From contig JAIEHQ010000183.1 of NCBI GenBank assembly GCA_029065825.1, forward strand, positions 1-13,826: DNA of 13,826 nt, in the 5' to 3' direction. A model generated the notes under the pieces. The model was not told the DNA's origin. It was given only the letters and a program-made list of their open reading frames with translations, and searched no databases. Both the position numbers and the translations under genes were made by a program. This stretch comes from Alistipes sp. GTDB taxonomy: Bacteria; Bacteroidota; Bacteroidia; Bacteroidales; Rikenellaceae. Shown here one piece after another: positions 13,492 to 13,826 of this stretch (positions within the stretch are counted from its first letter, which is position 1; every line of letters begins with the position of its first letter).

Positions 13492-13826
13492 ATGATGAAA
13501 CCCTCAGTCCGTTCCCGTCGTGCGGATCGCTTCCGTGCTTTGTGCCTGCTTCTGGGCATCTGTTTCTCTCTTGCTCCCGTCGCCTCCCGCGCCGAAGACT
13601 CCTCCGAGCCGACCCGCCGGTCCGGTCGGGTTACGGTCGATGCGGGTATGGATCTGGTCAGCAGCTACATCTGGCGCGGTATCTACCTCGGCGGTCCCAG
13701 CTTCCAGCCCTCGGTCACGATGCGTGCGGGCAACTTCACGCTGGGGGCGTGGGCCTCGGTCGATTTCGTCGCTTCGTCCTACAAGGAGGTCGATCTGCAG
13801 GTCCGCTACCAGTGGAAGGGGCTGAC
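13492..13826 (+). CDS. Secreted, probably outer-membrane beta-barrel protein (partial)
   Basis: The frame from ATG 13492 stays open to the window edge (111 full codons); a second ATG follows at 13495. Residues 1-34 form a signal peptide: a basic n-region with several Arg, a Leu/Cys/Phe core, and an Ala-Ser-Arg-Ala cleavage region before Glu-Asp. The mature part begins with a polar stretch, then Asp-Ala-Gly-Met-Asp-Leu-Val-Ser-Ser-Tyr-Ile-Trp-Arg-Gly (50-63) and alternating strands such as Gly-Asn-Phe-Thr-Leu-Gly-Ala-Trp-Ala-Ser. The Ser-Ser-Tyr-Ile-Trp-Arg-Gly start followed by amphipathic beta strands is typical of Bacteroidetes outer-membrane proteins resembling the TorF/Gcw_chp porin-like family. 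The assignment is tentative because the C-terminus is missing. A good promoter and the preceding terminator show it is a separate transcription unit. Confidence 0.75.
   Translation, partial: MMKPSVRSRRADRFRALCLLLGICFSLAPVASRAEDSSEPTRRSGRVTVDAGMDLVSSYIWRGIYLGGPSFQPSVTMRAGNFTLGAWASVDFVASSYKEVDLQVRYQWKGL

Noticed and set aside
1..13826. CRISPR arrays, tRNA or rRNA genes, insertion sequences, integrase or attachment sites
   Set aside because: No regular repeat-spacer pattern, cloverleaf sequence, transposase motif or paired terminal repeats was seen when reading the window by eye.

Overview
The window looks like a chromosomal segment of a GC-rich Bacteroidales, most like Alistipes/Rikenellaceae. 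The genus is an inference. The signs are an HU-CCDC81-type membrane protein, an LptE/TPR-like/SecG gene string, CdaA, NodT-type lipoprotein efflux components, and promoters of the Bacteroidetes type (TTTG, about 20 bp, then TAnnTTTG) with little use of Shine-Dalgarno sequences. Most coding DNA is strongly GC-biased and the promoters sit in short AT-rich islands.

Region 1 (1-3412, + strand) is a closely spaced housekeeping/envelope string. It holds a single-pass protein with an HU-CCDC81-like domain, a sigma-54 activator without a receiver domain, the LPS-assembly lipoprotein LptE, a small protein with a TPR-like C-terminus, and SecG. SecG probably also has its own promoter inside the end of the preceding gene. 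A hairpin with perfect 19-bp arms (3470-3510) separates this string from convergent genes.

Region 2 (3556-5118, - strand) looks like an orphan phage-type lysis cassette, read from 5118 down to 3556. It comprises a signal-less GH73-type glucosaminidase (endolysin-like), a small one-TM coiled-coil protein (holin-like?), and a protein with an N-terminal lipobox plus a C-terminal TM segment and basic tail, the layout of a unimolecular spanin. The second and third frames overlap by 278 bp. No phage structural, replication or integration gene is visible nearby, and the cassette seems to have its own promoter. This is the most unusual part of the window.

Region 3 (5345-6368, - strand) is a single-gene unit for the membrane diadenylate cyclase CdaA, with its own -7 box and terminator.

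Region 4 (6420-13359) is an AraC-family regulator (-) divergent from a complete tripartite RND efflux operon (+): periplasmic adaptor lipoprotein, HAE1-type RND pump and NodT-type outer-membrane factor, spaced by 3-4 bp and closed by a strong terminator. The 184-bp divergent region holds two promoters and several GAACA-type repeats and inverted repeats that could be regulator sites.

Region 5 (13435-end) is a good promoter followed by the 5' part of a secreted, probably outer-membrane beta-barrel protein cut by the window edge.
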